Of a stretch of 32,778 bases of DNA, positions 25,724-32,728 are shown in pieces (positions within the stretch are counted from its first letter, which is position 1; every line of letters starts with the position of its first letter). This DNA comes from an uncultured Clostridia bacterium. GTDB taxonomy: Bacteria > Bacillota > Clostridia > Oscillospirales > Acutalibacteraceae. The notes beneath the pieces are model-generated. The model ran no database searches and was not told the DNA's origin. It was given only the letters and a program-made list of their open reading frames with translations. The translations under genes were made by a program, and so were the position numbers. The DNA lies in assembly GCA_945983355.1 (NCBI GenBank), contig CAMFSU010000049.1, forward strand, positions 1-32,778, in the 5' to 3' direction.

Positions 25724-27049
25724 CTAACCCCATTTCTCAAACAGTACAAACGCGTCCTTAACATCGCTGTGTGTAATACCCATTTTTGTAACGGCATCAT
25801 TTAGTCGATATGCGTAAACTGTGTTATTATCTCGTGCAATTTCGTTCATTTTAAGCTCTTTAAACTCTCCCTTATCCCAAGCGCGTTTATCAAATGCACG
25901 AATACAAATTAAGCTTTCGCCAATGGTGGCATCCTTTTGGTTATATACATAAATTTCGCGGATGCGGTTTTCGGTATCCTTTAAAATGGCAATGCGGTTG
26001 CGCCACTTGGTTGGAATGCTGAAATAATATCCGTCAAGCAGGTTTATCATTGCAGTCATTTGCACCGTAAGGTTTTCACCGTCAAATGAGCACCAGTTTG
26101 TAAGGTAAAGCTTTTCAGTTAAATCATCACCCGCAACGGCGGGAACATTTTCCTGCACGGGAATTTCCAAGGTACCGTCGTTGTTTATATCGGTTACCGA
26201 ATAGCTTGAAGAACGAAGTGTAAGTATATTCTCACGGGTTTCAGCATCAAAAAGCGGATTATAAATACCGCCGCGATTTTCCACCAAAACCTCGGTCACG
26301 GCACCCACGCCCTTAACCGCATCGATATACACCGCCATTTTGCCGTTTGAAAGCTCGGCCACAATTGGCTCGTTAGCAGACTGAATTTTACTGTCAAGCT
26401 CGCAAATACCGCTTTGAATAACACCCTCATCATTAAATGTGTAAAGCGCCGCAGTGTTATACTGCTTTGCGGTGTTTATATCAACAATAAGCACGCCGCT
26501 TTTTTTGTCGCCGTTTAAATCGCAGGTAATAAAATGGTTATACTTTTGTAGCAGGCGCTGTGCAAAGGTGTTTTCGCTATAGCTGTAAACCGCAAGCTGC
26601 ATTTCGCTTGTGCCGTATACCTGCCAACCAATTAAAATTTCAGAAATGCCGTTATTGTCAAGGTCGCAAAACTGCACCATATCAACGCCTGCGGCAACAA
26701 TGCTTTGTGTACCGCCGTCAACCCATTCACCATTTTGATTGCGCACAAGCTGAACCGTCATTGTGGTAACATCACCCTCGGTCTTGCTGTAAAAGGCAAA
26801 TGCCTCGTTCTTACCGTCTGAATTAATGTCATACTGCACAACGGCTGAACGGTGCTCACCACGCGCGGGATATTTTAGTGTATACCCGCTTCCCGCAGTT
26901 TTTGAAATAACCTGTGAAATATATTTAAAATCACCTGTAAGGGTTGGAGGAGAAAAAAGCTCTGCCATATCGGTTTTAAAAAAATCACAACCGCAAAGCG
27001 AAAAAAAGATAAGACAGCACGCCACTGCCGAAACAATTTTTTTAAGCAT
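25724..27049 (-). CDS. Secreted lipoprotein with VCBS/FG-GAP-like repeats, co-operonic with a two-component system
   Basis: A 441-residue protein starting MLKKIVSAVACCLIFFSLCGC, a lipoprotein signal with the lipid-modified cysteine probably at residue 21. ATG 27049 is preferred over 27055 or upstream codons because GGAG lies eight bases before it. The mature part contains repeated calcium-site-like motifs: YDINSDGKNEAFAF, CDLDNNGISEILIG, CDLNGDKKSG and TDINNDGTLEIPV. These are spaced as in FG-GAP/VCBS beta-propellers. It is first in the operon, six bases from the response regulator, so it may act as an envelope accessory to the kinase. That role is inference. Confidence 0.85.
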   Translation of the reverse strand: MLKKIVSAVACCLIFFSLCGCDFFKTDMAELFSPPTLTGDFKYISQVISKTAGSGYTLKYPARGEHRSAVVQYDINSDGKNEAFAFYSKTEGDVTTMTVQLVRNQNGEWVDGGTQSIVAAGVDMVQFCDLDNNGISEILIGWQVYGTSEMQLAVYSYSENTFAQRLLQKYNHFITCDLNGDKKSGVLIVDINTAKQYNTAALYTFNDEGVIQSGICELDSKIQSANEPIVAELSNGKMAVYIDAVKGVGAVTEVLVENRGGIYNPLFDAETRENILTLRSSSYSVTDINNDGTLEIPVQENVPAVAGDDLTEKLYLTNWCSFDGENLTVQMTAMINLLDGYYFSIPTKWRNRIAILKDTENRIREIYVYNQKDATIGESLICIRAFDKRAWDKGEFKELKMNEIARDNNTVYAYRLNDAVTKMGITHSDVKDAFVLFEKWG

Positions 27050-27087
27050 TTCCATCGCTCCTTTCAATACATAACTATTCACAATAA

Positions 27088-27116
27088 ATTATAACATAAA
27101 GCCCCGCAAAAATAAA
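27088..27116 (-). promoter_or_regulatory. Extended -10 promoter of the long minus-strand array
   Basis: On the minus strand TATAAT (27093-27088) is preceded by TGT, a perfect extended -10. The -35 region is a weak TTTATT (27116-27111) at 17 bases. Transcription would start near 27081 and the ribosome binding site GGAG follows at about 27060. This is the only convincing promoter I see for the sixteen genes downstream. Confidence 0.65.
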
Positions 27117-27263
27117 GCATTATTTCACTTAATTTGTTAATAAATATTAAATTTTTACTACCTAAAATTTAATAATAAGTTGCGTACCAAAAAGTGTACA
27201 TTAGATATTGTATATTAAAAGCACAGCAAGGGAAAACAAATTAAAAATTTTTTTAAAAAACCC

Positions 27264-27292
27264 TTGACAAAGTGATGAAAATGCACTATAAT
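27264..27292 (+). promoter_or_regulatory. Perfect-consensus sigma-A promoter of the LexA-boxed miniprotein
   Basis: TTGACA (27264-27269) and TATAAT (27287-27292) are separated by exactly 17 bases. Both hexamers match consensus at all positions. Start of transcription is expected near 27299, immediately before the LexA box. Confidence 0.92.
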
Positions 27293-27300
27293 ACAGATAA

Positions 27301-27314
27301 CGAACAAATGTTCG
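27301..27314 (+). promoter_or_regulatory. LexA (SOS) operator
   Basis: CGAACAAATGTTCG has perfectly inverted CGAAC/GTTCG arms around a four-base centre. It agrees with the Gram-positive LexA/DinR box (GAAC-N4-GTTC core) and matches the Bacillus consensus at all but the last base. It lies from about +2 to +15 of the strong promoter and before the ribosome binding site GGGAGGT, an ideal place for repression. It is the only such box I found in the window. Confidence 0.85.
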
Positions 27315-27326
27315 GGAGGTAATAAA

Positions 27327-27494
27327 ATGACTTTTTTCGATATTTTAAGCACAGTTTTTGAATTTTTACTTGTTGCCGCACTTGTTTGGGGCATTTTTAA
27401 CGAGCACCGCCTTTTAGCGTTTGAACGCAAAATTGTGGCATATTTCCGCCGCAAAAGCTTCCGCGTGGTTAAATCGCAGCGTGCAATAAACTAA
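27327..27494 (+). CDS. 55-residue single-pass membrane miniprotein, probably SOS-induced
   Basis: ATG 27327, six bases after GGGAGGT, opens 55 codons. Residues 3-24 (FFDILSTVFEFLLVAALVWGIF) form a hydrophobic helix. The rest is basic: about ten Arg/Lys in 28-52, including FERKIVAYFRRKSFRVVKS, which could be an amphipathic cytoplasmic tail. There is no signal peptide, LysM or enzymatic motif. A consensus promoter, a LexA box and a terminator enclose it as a one-gene unit. SOS-controlled small membrane proteins of other bacteria block division (SidA, YneA) or depolarise the membrane (TisB). I see no homology to any of them, so the role is a hypothesis. Confidence 0.85.
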   Translation: MTFFDILSTVFEFLLVAALVWGIFNEHRLLAFERKIVAYFRRKSFRVVKSQRAIN

Positions 27495-27534
27495 TTATAC
27501 TTGACAACACTCCATTAACTTTTTATTCCTTTTT

Positions 27535-27568
27535 GAAAAAAGACGGCGAAATTTCGCCGTCTTTTTTC
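27535..27568 (+). terminator. Intrinsic terminator after the LexA-boxed miniprotein
   Basis: A perfect 34-base palindrome with core GACGGCGAAATTTCGCCGTC flanked by A6 and T6. It lies 40 bases after the miniprotein stop and ten bases before the rsmE promoter, isolating the two units. Confidence 0.9.
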
Positions 27569-27577
27569 TTTCAAATG

Positions 27578-27606
27578 TTGATAAACCTTACAATATATGA
27601 TAAAAT
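27578..27606 (+). promoter_or_regulatory. Promoter of the rsmE / rsmF-like operon
   Basis: TTGATA (27578-27583) and TAAAAT (27601-27606) are 17 bases apart. The start of rsmE lies 33 bases past the -10. Confidence 0.65.
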
Positions 27607-27639
27607 TTATTTAAGCTTAATTTTAAGGGTTTGATAAAT

Positions 27640-28392
27640 ATGTTTAACTTTTTTTGCAGTCAAGAAAACAGGCAAAATTCACGCTATATCATAAACGGGG
27701 CAGATTATAACCACATTAAAAATGTGCTTCGTATGCAGGTTGGTGACACCTGCCTTGTAAGCTGCGGCGGGCAAAGCGATTTGTGCCAAATTGACAGCTT
27801 TTTTGAAGATGCCGTTTTACTTAAAATAATTGAAGAAAATTATAACGACACCGAATTGCCTGTTAAAATTTATCTTTTTCAAGGGCTTGCCAAAGGCGAC
27901 AAGATGGAGTATATAATACAAAAAACTGTCGAGCTTGGGGCTTATGCCGTTGTACCGGTGGAAATGAAGCACTGTGTTGTAAAGCTTGATGACAAAAAAG
28001 CAAAATCAAAACAAACCCGTTGGCAAAGCATTTCTGAAAGTGCCGCCAAGCAAAGCAAACGAAACATTATCCCAAAAATTATGGATGTTTGCACCTTTGA
28101 TAAGGCGCTTGAGTTTGCAAAAACGCTTGATTTAATTTTAGTGCCTTATGAAAATAAGGACGGTATGAAGGCCACCGCTGATGCCCTTGAAAACCTTAAA
28201 AATGTTAAAAGTGTGGGCATTTTCATCGGGCCCGAGGGTGGCTTTGAAAACGGCGAAATTGAAAAAGCGCTTGAAATGGGTGCCAAGGTAATATCGCTTG
28301 GAAAACGTATTTTACGCACCGAAACTGCCGCAATTACCGCCGTTTCAATGTGTATGCTCCAAATTGAAATGCAAGAGGAAAATAACCAATGA
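27640..28392 (+). CDS. rsmE: 16S rRNA (uracil1498-N3)-methyltransferase
   Basis: RsmE methylates U1498 of 16S rRNA. The 250-residue protein has an N-terminal PUA-like RNA-binding domain (HIKNVLRMQVGD) and a knotted SPOUT catalytic domain with RWQSISESAAKQSKRNIIP, IGPEGGFENGEIEKA and LGKRILRTETAAI. ATG 27640 is preferred over TTG 27631, because AAGGGT lies nine bases before the ATG and directly against the TTG. It overlaps the next gene by four bases (ATGA). Confidence 0.95.
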   Translation: MFNFFCSQENRQNSRYIINGADYNHIKNVLRMQVGDTCLVSCGGQSDLCQIDSFFEDAVLLKIIEENYNDTELPVKIYLFQGLAKGDKMEYIIQKTVELGAYAVVPVEMKHCVVKLDDKKAKSKQTRWQSISESAAKQSKRNIIPKIMDVCTFDKALEFAKTLDLILVPYENKDGMKATADALENLKNVKSVGIFIGPEGGFENGEIEKALEMGAKVISLGKRILRTETAAITAVSMCMLQIEMQEENNQ

Positions 28393-29744
28393 AACAACTG
28401 CCAAAGCCCTTTGAAGAGCGTATGAAACGCCTTTTGGGTGATGATTTTAAAAAATATGAAGCCGAGCTTGAAAATAAGCCCGTTAAAGCGTTCAGAGTTA
28501 ATACCGATAAAATCAGTTTAGAAGAATTTGAAAAGCTTAACATTTTCGGAAAAGAAAAAGTACCCTATGTCGAAAACGGGTATTATCTTGATTTTGAAAA
28601 AATCGGCAACCACCCATATCACCACGCGGGGCTTTTATATGTGCAAGAGCCCGCCGCAATGGCGCCTGCCAAATGTGTTGAAATAGACCCCCATTGGTGT
28701 GTGCTTGATATGTGCGCCGCACCGGGTGGCAAAAGCACCCAGCTTAAAAATAAATTAGGCGAAAATGGTGTTTTGGTTTCAAACGAAATTGTTCCCTCAC
28801 GCTGCAAAATTTTAACCGGCAATATTGAACGCTTGGGTCTTAAAAACACCGTTGTCACTTGTATGGACACAAACAGGTTGGCAGCCCTTTTCCCCGCTAC
28901 CTTTAATTTAGTTATGGTTGATGCCCCCTGTTCGGGCGAAGGAATGTTTAGAAAAGAAGAAATTGCGGTTGACGAGTGGAGCGAGCAAAATGTTTTAATG
29001 TGCGCCAAGCGACAGGCGGATATTTTAGAAAATGCGGTTAAAGTGCTTAAAAGCGGTGGTTATATTGTCTATGCCACCTGCACCTTTTCTTTGGAAGAAA
29101 ACGAAATGACAGTTGATGCATTTTTGCAAAACAACCCTGAATTTGAACTTTTGCCCGTTAACGAAAGGGTGCAAAAACACACTGCCAACGGCATAAAATT
29201 TGACGGCTGCAAATGTGAAAGCATCCATTTTGCCCGCCGCTTTTACCCCCATATTGCCAAAGGCGAGGGTCAATTTATGGCAGTTTTACACCACAAGGGC
29301 GAACCGACATCTAATATTTATAACCCCACCCCAAACAAAAAAGTGGATAAAATAGTTGTCGATTTTTTAAACGACACTTTGACCGACTATAACCCCAATT
29401 ATATTCACGAATATAACGGCAACCCAATTTATTACAACAACCGTTTGCCGATAAAAAACGGCACCGCCTTTTGCTGTGGCGTGACTATTGGCGAAATTAG
29501 AAAAAATTACATACTGCCACACCACCAGTTTTTTATGGCGCTTGGCGACAAATTTAAGCGCAAAATTAACCTTTCCCCCGAAAGTGACGACCTTTCGAAA
29601 TATTTACACGGTGAAGAATTTGACACTGACTGCCAAAACGGTTGGGCGGTTGTAATGGTTGACGGCTATACATTAGGTGGTGCAAAGGTTGTAAACGGCC
29701 GCGCCAAAAACCACTATCCAAAAGGATTAAGAATTAAAGAATAA
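28389..29744 (+). CDS. RsmF/NOL1-NOP2-Sun family rRNA (cytosine-C5)-methyltransferase
   Basis: A 451-residue m5C methyltransferase. SAM motif I is VLDMCAAPGGKSTQL near residue 105, the catalytic loop DAPCSGEGMFR is near 178, and the nucleophilic cysteine is in YATCTFSLEENE near 232. The C-terminal 150 residues form an RsmF-type extra module ending with a PUA-like domain (NGWAVVMVDGYTLGGAKVVNGRAKNHYPKGLR). This argues for the RsmF/YebU group that acts on 16S rRNA, but the position cannot be read. It is translationally coupled to rsmE. Confidence 0.92.
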   Translation: MKQLPKPFEERMKRLLGDDFKKYEAELENKPVKAFRVNTDKISLEEFEKLNIFGKEKVPYVENGYYLDFEKIGNHPYHHAGLLYVQEPAAMAPAKCVEIDPHWCVLDMCAAPGGKSTQLKNKLGENGVLVSNEIVPSRCKILTGNIERLGLKNTVVTCMDTNRLAALFPATFNLVMVDAPCSGEGMFRKEEIAVDEWSEQNVLMCAKRQADILENAVKVLKSGGYIVYATCTFSLEENEMTVDAFLQNNPEFELLPVNERVQKHTANGIKFDGCKCESIHFARRFYPHIAKGEGQFMAVLHHKGEPTSNIYNPTPNKKVDKIVVDFLNDTLTDYNPNYIHEYNGNPIYYNNRLPIKNGTAFCCGVTIGEIRKNYILPHHQFFMALGDKFKRKINLSPESDDLSKYLHGEEFDTDCQNGWAVVMVDGYTLGGAKVVNGRAKNHYPKGLRIKE

Positions 29745-29768
29745 AGAATAACGATATAAATAATGTCC

Positions 29769-29817
29769 GTGCCGAAGGCACACATTACTTCTTCACTATT
29801 CACTATTACCTATTACC
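29769..29817. repeat. Dispersed intergenic repeat, copy 1 (hairpin plus ATTCACT heptamers)
   Basis: GTGCC-GAA-GGCAC, followed by AC, forms a small hairpin (29769-29783). Downstream comes CTTCACTATTCACTATTACC, a run of imperfect ATTCACT heptamers. The same two parts in the same order recur at 32729-32778. It sits between the rsmF-like stop and its terminator. Confidence 0.75.
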
Positions 29818-29818
29818 T

Positions 29819-29851
29819 AAAAAAACGACTCCTTGCGGAGTCGTTTTTTTT
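29819..29851. terminator. Bidirectional terminator between the rsmF-like and SPFH genes
   Basis: CGACTCC-TTGC-GGAGTCG, flanked by seven A's on the left and eight T's on the right, works in both directions. It ends one base before the SPFH stop codon. Confidence 0.9.
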
Positions 29852-29852
29852 A

Positions 29853-30794
29853 TTAGTCACAACAAATATCGTTATTCTTTTTGCTCGGCTTTTTGGGTGC
29901 GGGGTTGGTAACGTCACCAAGACCGCTTGTTTCCGAGAAAAGCACATTTGCCTTTGTCATTTCAACCGCATCGGTTGGCACAATAATCTTCGATGCAGTG
30001 CCATTTGACATTGCAACCAATGCTTCGTATTTTTTAAGCTCTAAAACACCAAAATCGGGGTTTGCGGCTTTAAGTGCGGCAATACCGTCAGCTTCGGCCT
30101 TTTTAGCAAGTAAAATCGCCTTTGCTTCACCTTCGGCGCGGGCAATTCGAGCGTCACGCTCACCCTCGGCAGCCAAAATCATTGCCTGCTTGTCACCTTC
30201 TGCACGGGTAATAACTGCGGCTTTGTGGCCTTCGGCTTCTAACAAGGTTTCGCGGCGGTCACGCTCGGCCTTCATTTGCTTTTCCATCGCATTTTGAATT
30301 TCAGCGGGCGGAATAATATTTTTAAGCTCAACACGGTTTACCTTAATGCCCCATTGGTCAGTAGCGCTGTCAAGAATTTCGGTCATTTTTCCGTTAATTG
30401 TATCGCGCGAGGTCAAGGTATCGTCAAGCTCCAACTCACCAACGATATTACGCAAGGTGGTTGCAGTAAGATTTGAAAGTGCGCTTATTGGGTTAACGGC
30501 GCCGTATGTGAAAAGCATCGCATCAAACACCTTGAAATAAACAACGGTGTCAATTTGCATTGTAACATTATCCTTTGTAATAACCGGCTGTGGAGGAGAA
30601 TCCAAAACCTGCTCTTTAAGGGTTACACGCTTTGCCACGCGGTCAATTACAGGAATTAAAAAATGAAGTCCTGCGTCCCAGGTTTTGCAGTATTTACCCA
30701 AACGCTCAATAACGTGCTCGCTGGCTTGTGGCACAATTCTTAAACAAAGAAGCAGGGCAGCCACAACAACAGCCAAAATAATAAGTATTTCCAT
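29853..30794 (-). CDS. SPFH/Band 7 domain protein (paraslipin / QmcA type)
   Basis: A 313-residue stomatin-like membrane scaffold. One N-terminal hydrophobic anchor (2-20) is followed by the Band 7 domain (VPQASEHVIERLGKY, GLHFLIPVIDRVAKRVTLKEQ, NVTMQIDTVVYFKV). Then comes a long coiled coil rich in alanine and charge (KAERDRRETLLEAEGHKAA to about 260), and a Lys/Asn-rich tail ending in CCD. Paraslipins often pair with an NfeD membrane protease; none is present here. AAGGAGG precedes the ATG. Its exact role in membrane organisation is unknown. Confidence 0.93.
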   Translation of the reverse strand: MEILIILAVVVAALLLCLRIVPQASEHVIERLGKYCKTWDAGLHFLIPVIDRVAKRVTLKEQVLDSPPQPVITKDNVTMQIDTVVYFKVFDAMLFTYGAVNPISALSNLTATTLRNIVGELELDDTLTSRDTINGKMTEILDSATDQWGIKVNRVELKNIIPPAEIQNAMEKQMKAERDRRETLLEAEGHKAAVITRAEGDKQAMILAAEGERDARIARAEGEAKAILLAKKAEADGIAALKAANPDFGVLELKKYEALVAMSNGTASKIIVPTDAVEMTKANVLFSETSGLGDVTNPAPKKPSKKNNDICCD

Positions 30795-30835
30795 AGTTCT
30801 TCCTCCTTAAATTTAGGGTTTCCCCCTTTAATAAA

Positions 30836-30864
30836 ATTATATCAAAAACTGTGTTGGTTGTAAA
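30836..30864 (-). promoter_or_regulatory. Promoter of the SPFH gene
   Basis: On the minus strand TTTACA (30864-30859) and TATAAT (30841-30836) are 17 bases apart, with a TGA extended -10. Leader length is about 35 bases, containing AAGGAGG. Confidence 0.75.
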
Positions 30865-30900
30865 GGGGTTTGGATGAGAATTGTCTTCCGGTCAAAATTA

Positions 30901-31039
30901 TAAAATTGTCGGCAATGCTTCGGGTGTGGTCGGCATCGTTGTGAAACAGCACTATAGAGCCATTTTTAACCTTACTTGTCACCCGTTTGCAAATACTGTC
31001 GGGGGTGGCGCTGTCCTTCCAGTCAAGTGAGTCAACATT
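30901..31039 (-). pseudogene. Decayed C-terminal fragment of a polysaccharide deacetylase (NodB domain)
   Basis: The minus strand from 31039 reads NVDSLDWKDSATPDSICKRV then TSKVKNGSIVLFHNDADHT. This is the well-known C-terminal part of Clostridial NodB/PdaB-type deacetylases. The family continuation PEALPTIL is present, but only after a shift of one base near 30925, and stops follow. The N-terminal catalytic half (metal-binding D/HxxxH) is absent upstream, where an unrelated gene begins. It is therefore a truncated, frameshifted remnant with no start. This fills most of the 330-base gap between the SPFH gene and the next gene. Confidence 0.8.
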
Positions 31040-31066
31040 AGATACAAAAGTAAAAATTTGTACTTG

Positions 31067-31095
31067 TTGAAATTCAACCCTTTGAGTGTTATAAT
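31067..31095 (+). promoter_or_regulatory. Promoter of the 152-residue hypothetical gene
   Basis: TTGAAA (31067-31072) and TATAAT (31090-31095) are 17 bases apart. The ribosome binding site AGGAG and ATG follow within 30 bases. Confidence 0.75.
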
Positions 31096-31124
31096 ATATT
31101 ATTATATTTTATAGGAGCGACTTT

Positions 31125-31583
31125 ATGAGTAGGATTAACGATTACTTTACAGATGATGAATATCTTGTTGTTTTTGGTCATGATATGCTAAAACAAGGAT
31201 ATAACTATGTTGAGGATTGTACTGAAAAAGTAAGTCGGGAGCTTTTTATTGCATTGTTTAAACTGTTTGTAACCTGTATAAAAAATAATACAGGCATAAG
31301 CTATAACACTTTTGAAGATATTGCCTATTATTTTGACGATGAATTTGGTATTGGTGATAGAAACCCAAAACATTATGATTTTATAGATAATCTTGAAGAT
31401 AAAGATTTATTACTCACAAAAAAAGAATATTCACTTATTAAAAATTGTTTTACAAATCTTATTAATGATATAATTGTATTTGAGAAAGAAAAATGTGGCG
31501 TGGATGATAAGGACTTTAATTTTAAAAAATCTATTAAAAATAAAAGCTTTTTAATTGTTTTAAGTACCGATTCACTATTATAA
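31125..31583 (+). CDS. Hypothetical AT-rich accessory protein, 152 residues
   Basis: I do not recognise this protein. ATG 31125 follows AGGAG by eight bases. The sequence is acidic (many Asp/Glu, few Ala and Gly) and mostly helical, with an aromatic-rich N-terminus (DYFTDDEYLVVFGHDML), a cysteine pair region (FVTCIKNNTG) and no transmembrane segment. Codon use is strongly A/T-ending (Lys AAA, Asn AAT, Asp GAT), unlike the neighbouring core genes, which suggests acquired DNA. It faces another unrecognised AT-rich gene across a shared terminator and lies next to a gene remnant. Confidence 0.75.
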   Translation: MSRINDYFTDDEYLVVFGHDMLKQGYNYVEDCTEKVSRELFIALFKLFVTCIKNNTGISYNTFEDIAYYFDDEFGIGDRNPKHYDFIDNLEDKDLLLTKKEYSLIKNCFTNLINDIIVFEKEKCGVDDKDFNFKKSIKNKSFLIVLSTDSLL

Positions 31584-31626
31584 GCATTTTATAAATTTCG
31601 ATTATCAAAAAAATCGTTATATAGAA

Positions 31627-31662
31627 CATAAAAGACAGGTTATTACCTGTCTTTTATGTGTT
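31627..31662. terminator. Bidirectional terminator between two hypothetical genes
   Basis: CATAAAAGACAGGT-TATT-ACCTGTCTTTTATG is a perfect 14-pair hairpin, AT-rich at the base, between convergent genes. It is followed by TGTTTATTTT on the plus strand. Confidence 0.85.
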
Positions 31663-31696
31663 TATTTTAACGAGAATTCTTATTAAAAAGATTACT

Positions 31697-32584
31697 CTAC
31701 CACTCATATATTTGACCGCTCATTTTTGCTTTTTCGCCTTTTTTAACAATTATCCAGGCGAATTGCAATCTTTCATCTTCGGGATTCCATTTGAAAGAAT
31801 TGTTACCTCTATATGTATCTACATATTGTCTGTCTCCAAAAACATTCAATTTATTGTTGCCGTATTTTTGACCTATGCAATTTCCAAACATAAGATTTAA
31901 GGTTTCTTGTGTTTTTCCTTGTTCGCCATGAAAAGCACAAATCAAACCATCTAACATAGGTTTCATAATTGATGCGGGAAGATTTTTATTAGGTACTGTT
32001 ATTTCAATTTTCATACCAAATAATTTGAAATTTTTATCAAGGGCCTGCTTAATATTAATATTATTTACATTTTCTCTGATTGCAGAATAATACCGCATTG
32101 CAGATTGAGGAATCTTCAAATCAATATCAATATCCTCCCAATGCGCAAGTATATTCTTACCGTTAATTAAATTATGGATTTCATTTGTTTTAACAATTTT
32201 GTAATTATAAAAGCACTTACTGTCCATATCGGTCGGATTATCTTTTTTTTGTGAAAATCTTTCTTCATCACCTATAAATGCAACCTGATTTTTACAACAT
32301 TTTGAGAAAGTAGATGTTCCTATATTATAAAAAAGCATATTCTCTACATCAAAAAATCTATTTTTGTCCGTTTCGAAATACGAAGCGAATAAAATCTCAT
32401 CCTTTTCTACAACTAGTTTTTCAATGGAGGATTTTATATTTTTCCGTAAGGCGATGACTTTTTCGCGAATTTCAATATTGCTCTTTTTAGGTTCAAACGG
32501 AACATAAAAGTCGGATATAACACTTACCGATTTTGAATTATTTTCAATAGTATACGATAACAATTTTTGATTTTTTAAGCTCAC
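31697..32584 (-). CDS. Hypothetical AT-rich accessory protein, 295 residues
   Basis: I do not recognise this protein. The frame opens at GTG 32593, but that codon overlaps the ribosome binding site GAGGTG. GTG 32584, six bases further, is the better start (MSLKNQKLL). It is soluble, with no signal peptide. Visible blocks are FFDVENMLFYNIGTSTF with a following KCCKNQ, FYNYKIVK, a central AHWEDIDIDLKIP, and a C-terminal LNVFGDRQYVDTYRGNNSFKWNPEDERLQFAWIIVKKG. Codon use is A/T-rich like the 152-residue gene. A good promoter precedes it. It could belong to an acquired defence or stress cassette, but nothing in the sequence proves that. Confidence 0.75.
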   Translation of the reverse strand: MSLKNQKLLSYTIENNSKSVSVISDFYVPFEPKKSNIEIREKVIALRKNIKSSIEKLVVEKDEILFASYFETDKNRFFDVENMLFYNIGTSTFSKCCKNQVAFIGDEERFSQKKDNPTDMDSKCFYNYKIVKTNEIHNLINGKNILAHWEDIDIDLKIPQSAMRYYSAIRENVNNINIKQALDKNFKLFGMKIEITVPNKNLPASIMKPMLDGLICAFHGEQGKTQETLNLMFGNCIGQKYGNNKLNVFGDRQYVDTYRGNNSFKWNPEDERLQFAWIIVKKGEKAKMSGQIYEW

Positions 32585-32615
32585 AGTAAACACCTCTTTT
32601 TAACTTCTATATTAA

Positions 32616-32644
32616 ATTATATATTACTATTTAAAATATTTCAA
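32616..32644 (-). promoter_or_regulatory. Promoter of the 295-residue hypothetical gene
   Basis: On the minus strand TTGAAA (32644-32639) and TATAAT (32621-32616) are 17 bases apart. The leader to the GTG start is about 25 bases and contains AAGAGGTG. Confidence 0.75.
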
Positions 32645-32728
32645 TATGTAAAAAAACAATGCAGTACCGTGCTGTGTGGCAATTAGGAGATAATCGGGGG
32701 ACGGTTCTCTTGTATCCTTTATTAATCT

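Noticed and set aside
27095-27263. A possible antisense RNA or extra gene in the AT-rich space before the SOS promoter
   Set aside because: No ORF with a ribosome binding site and no clear promoter-terminator pair was found. It contains only weak AT-rich -10-like words and a GTAC-N8-GTAC pair.
27501-27529. A second TTGACA downstream of the SOS miniprotein
   Set aside because: At 16-18 bases there is only TATTCC-like sequence, a poor -10, and a strong terminator follows at once.
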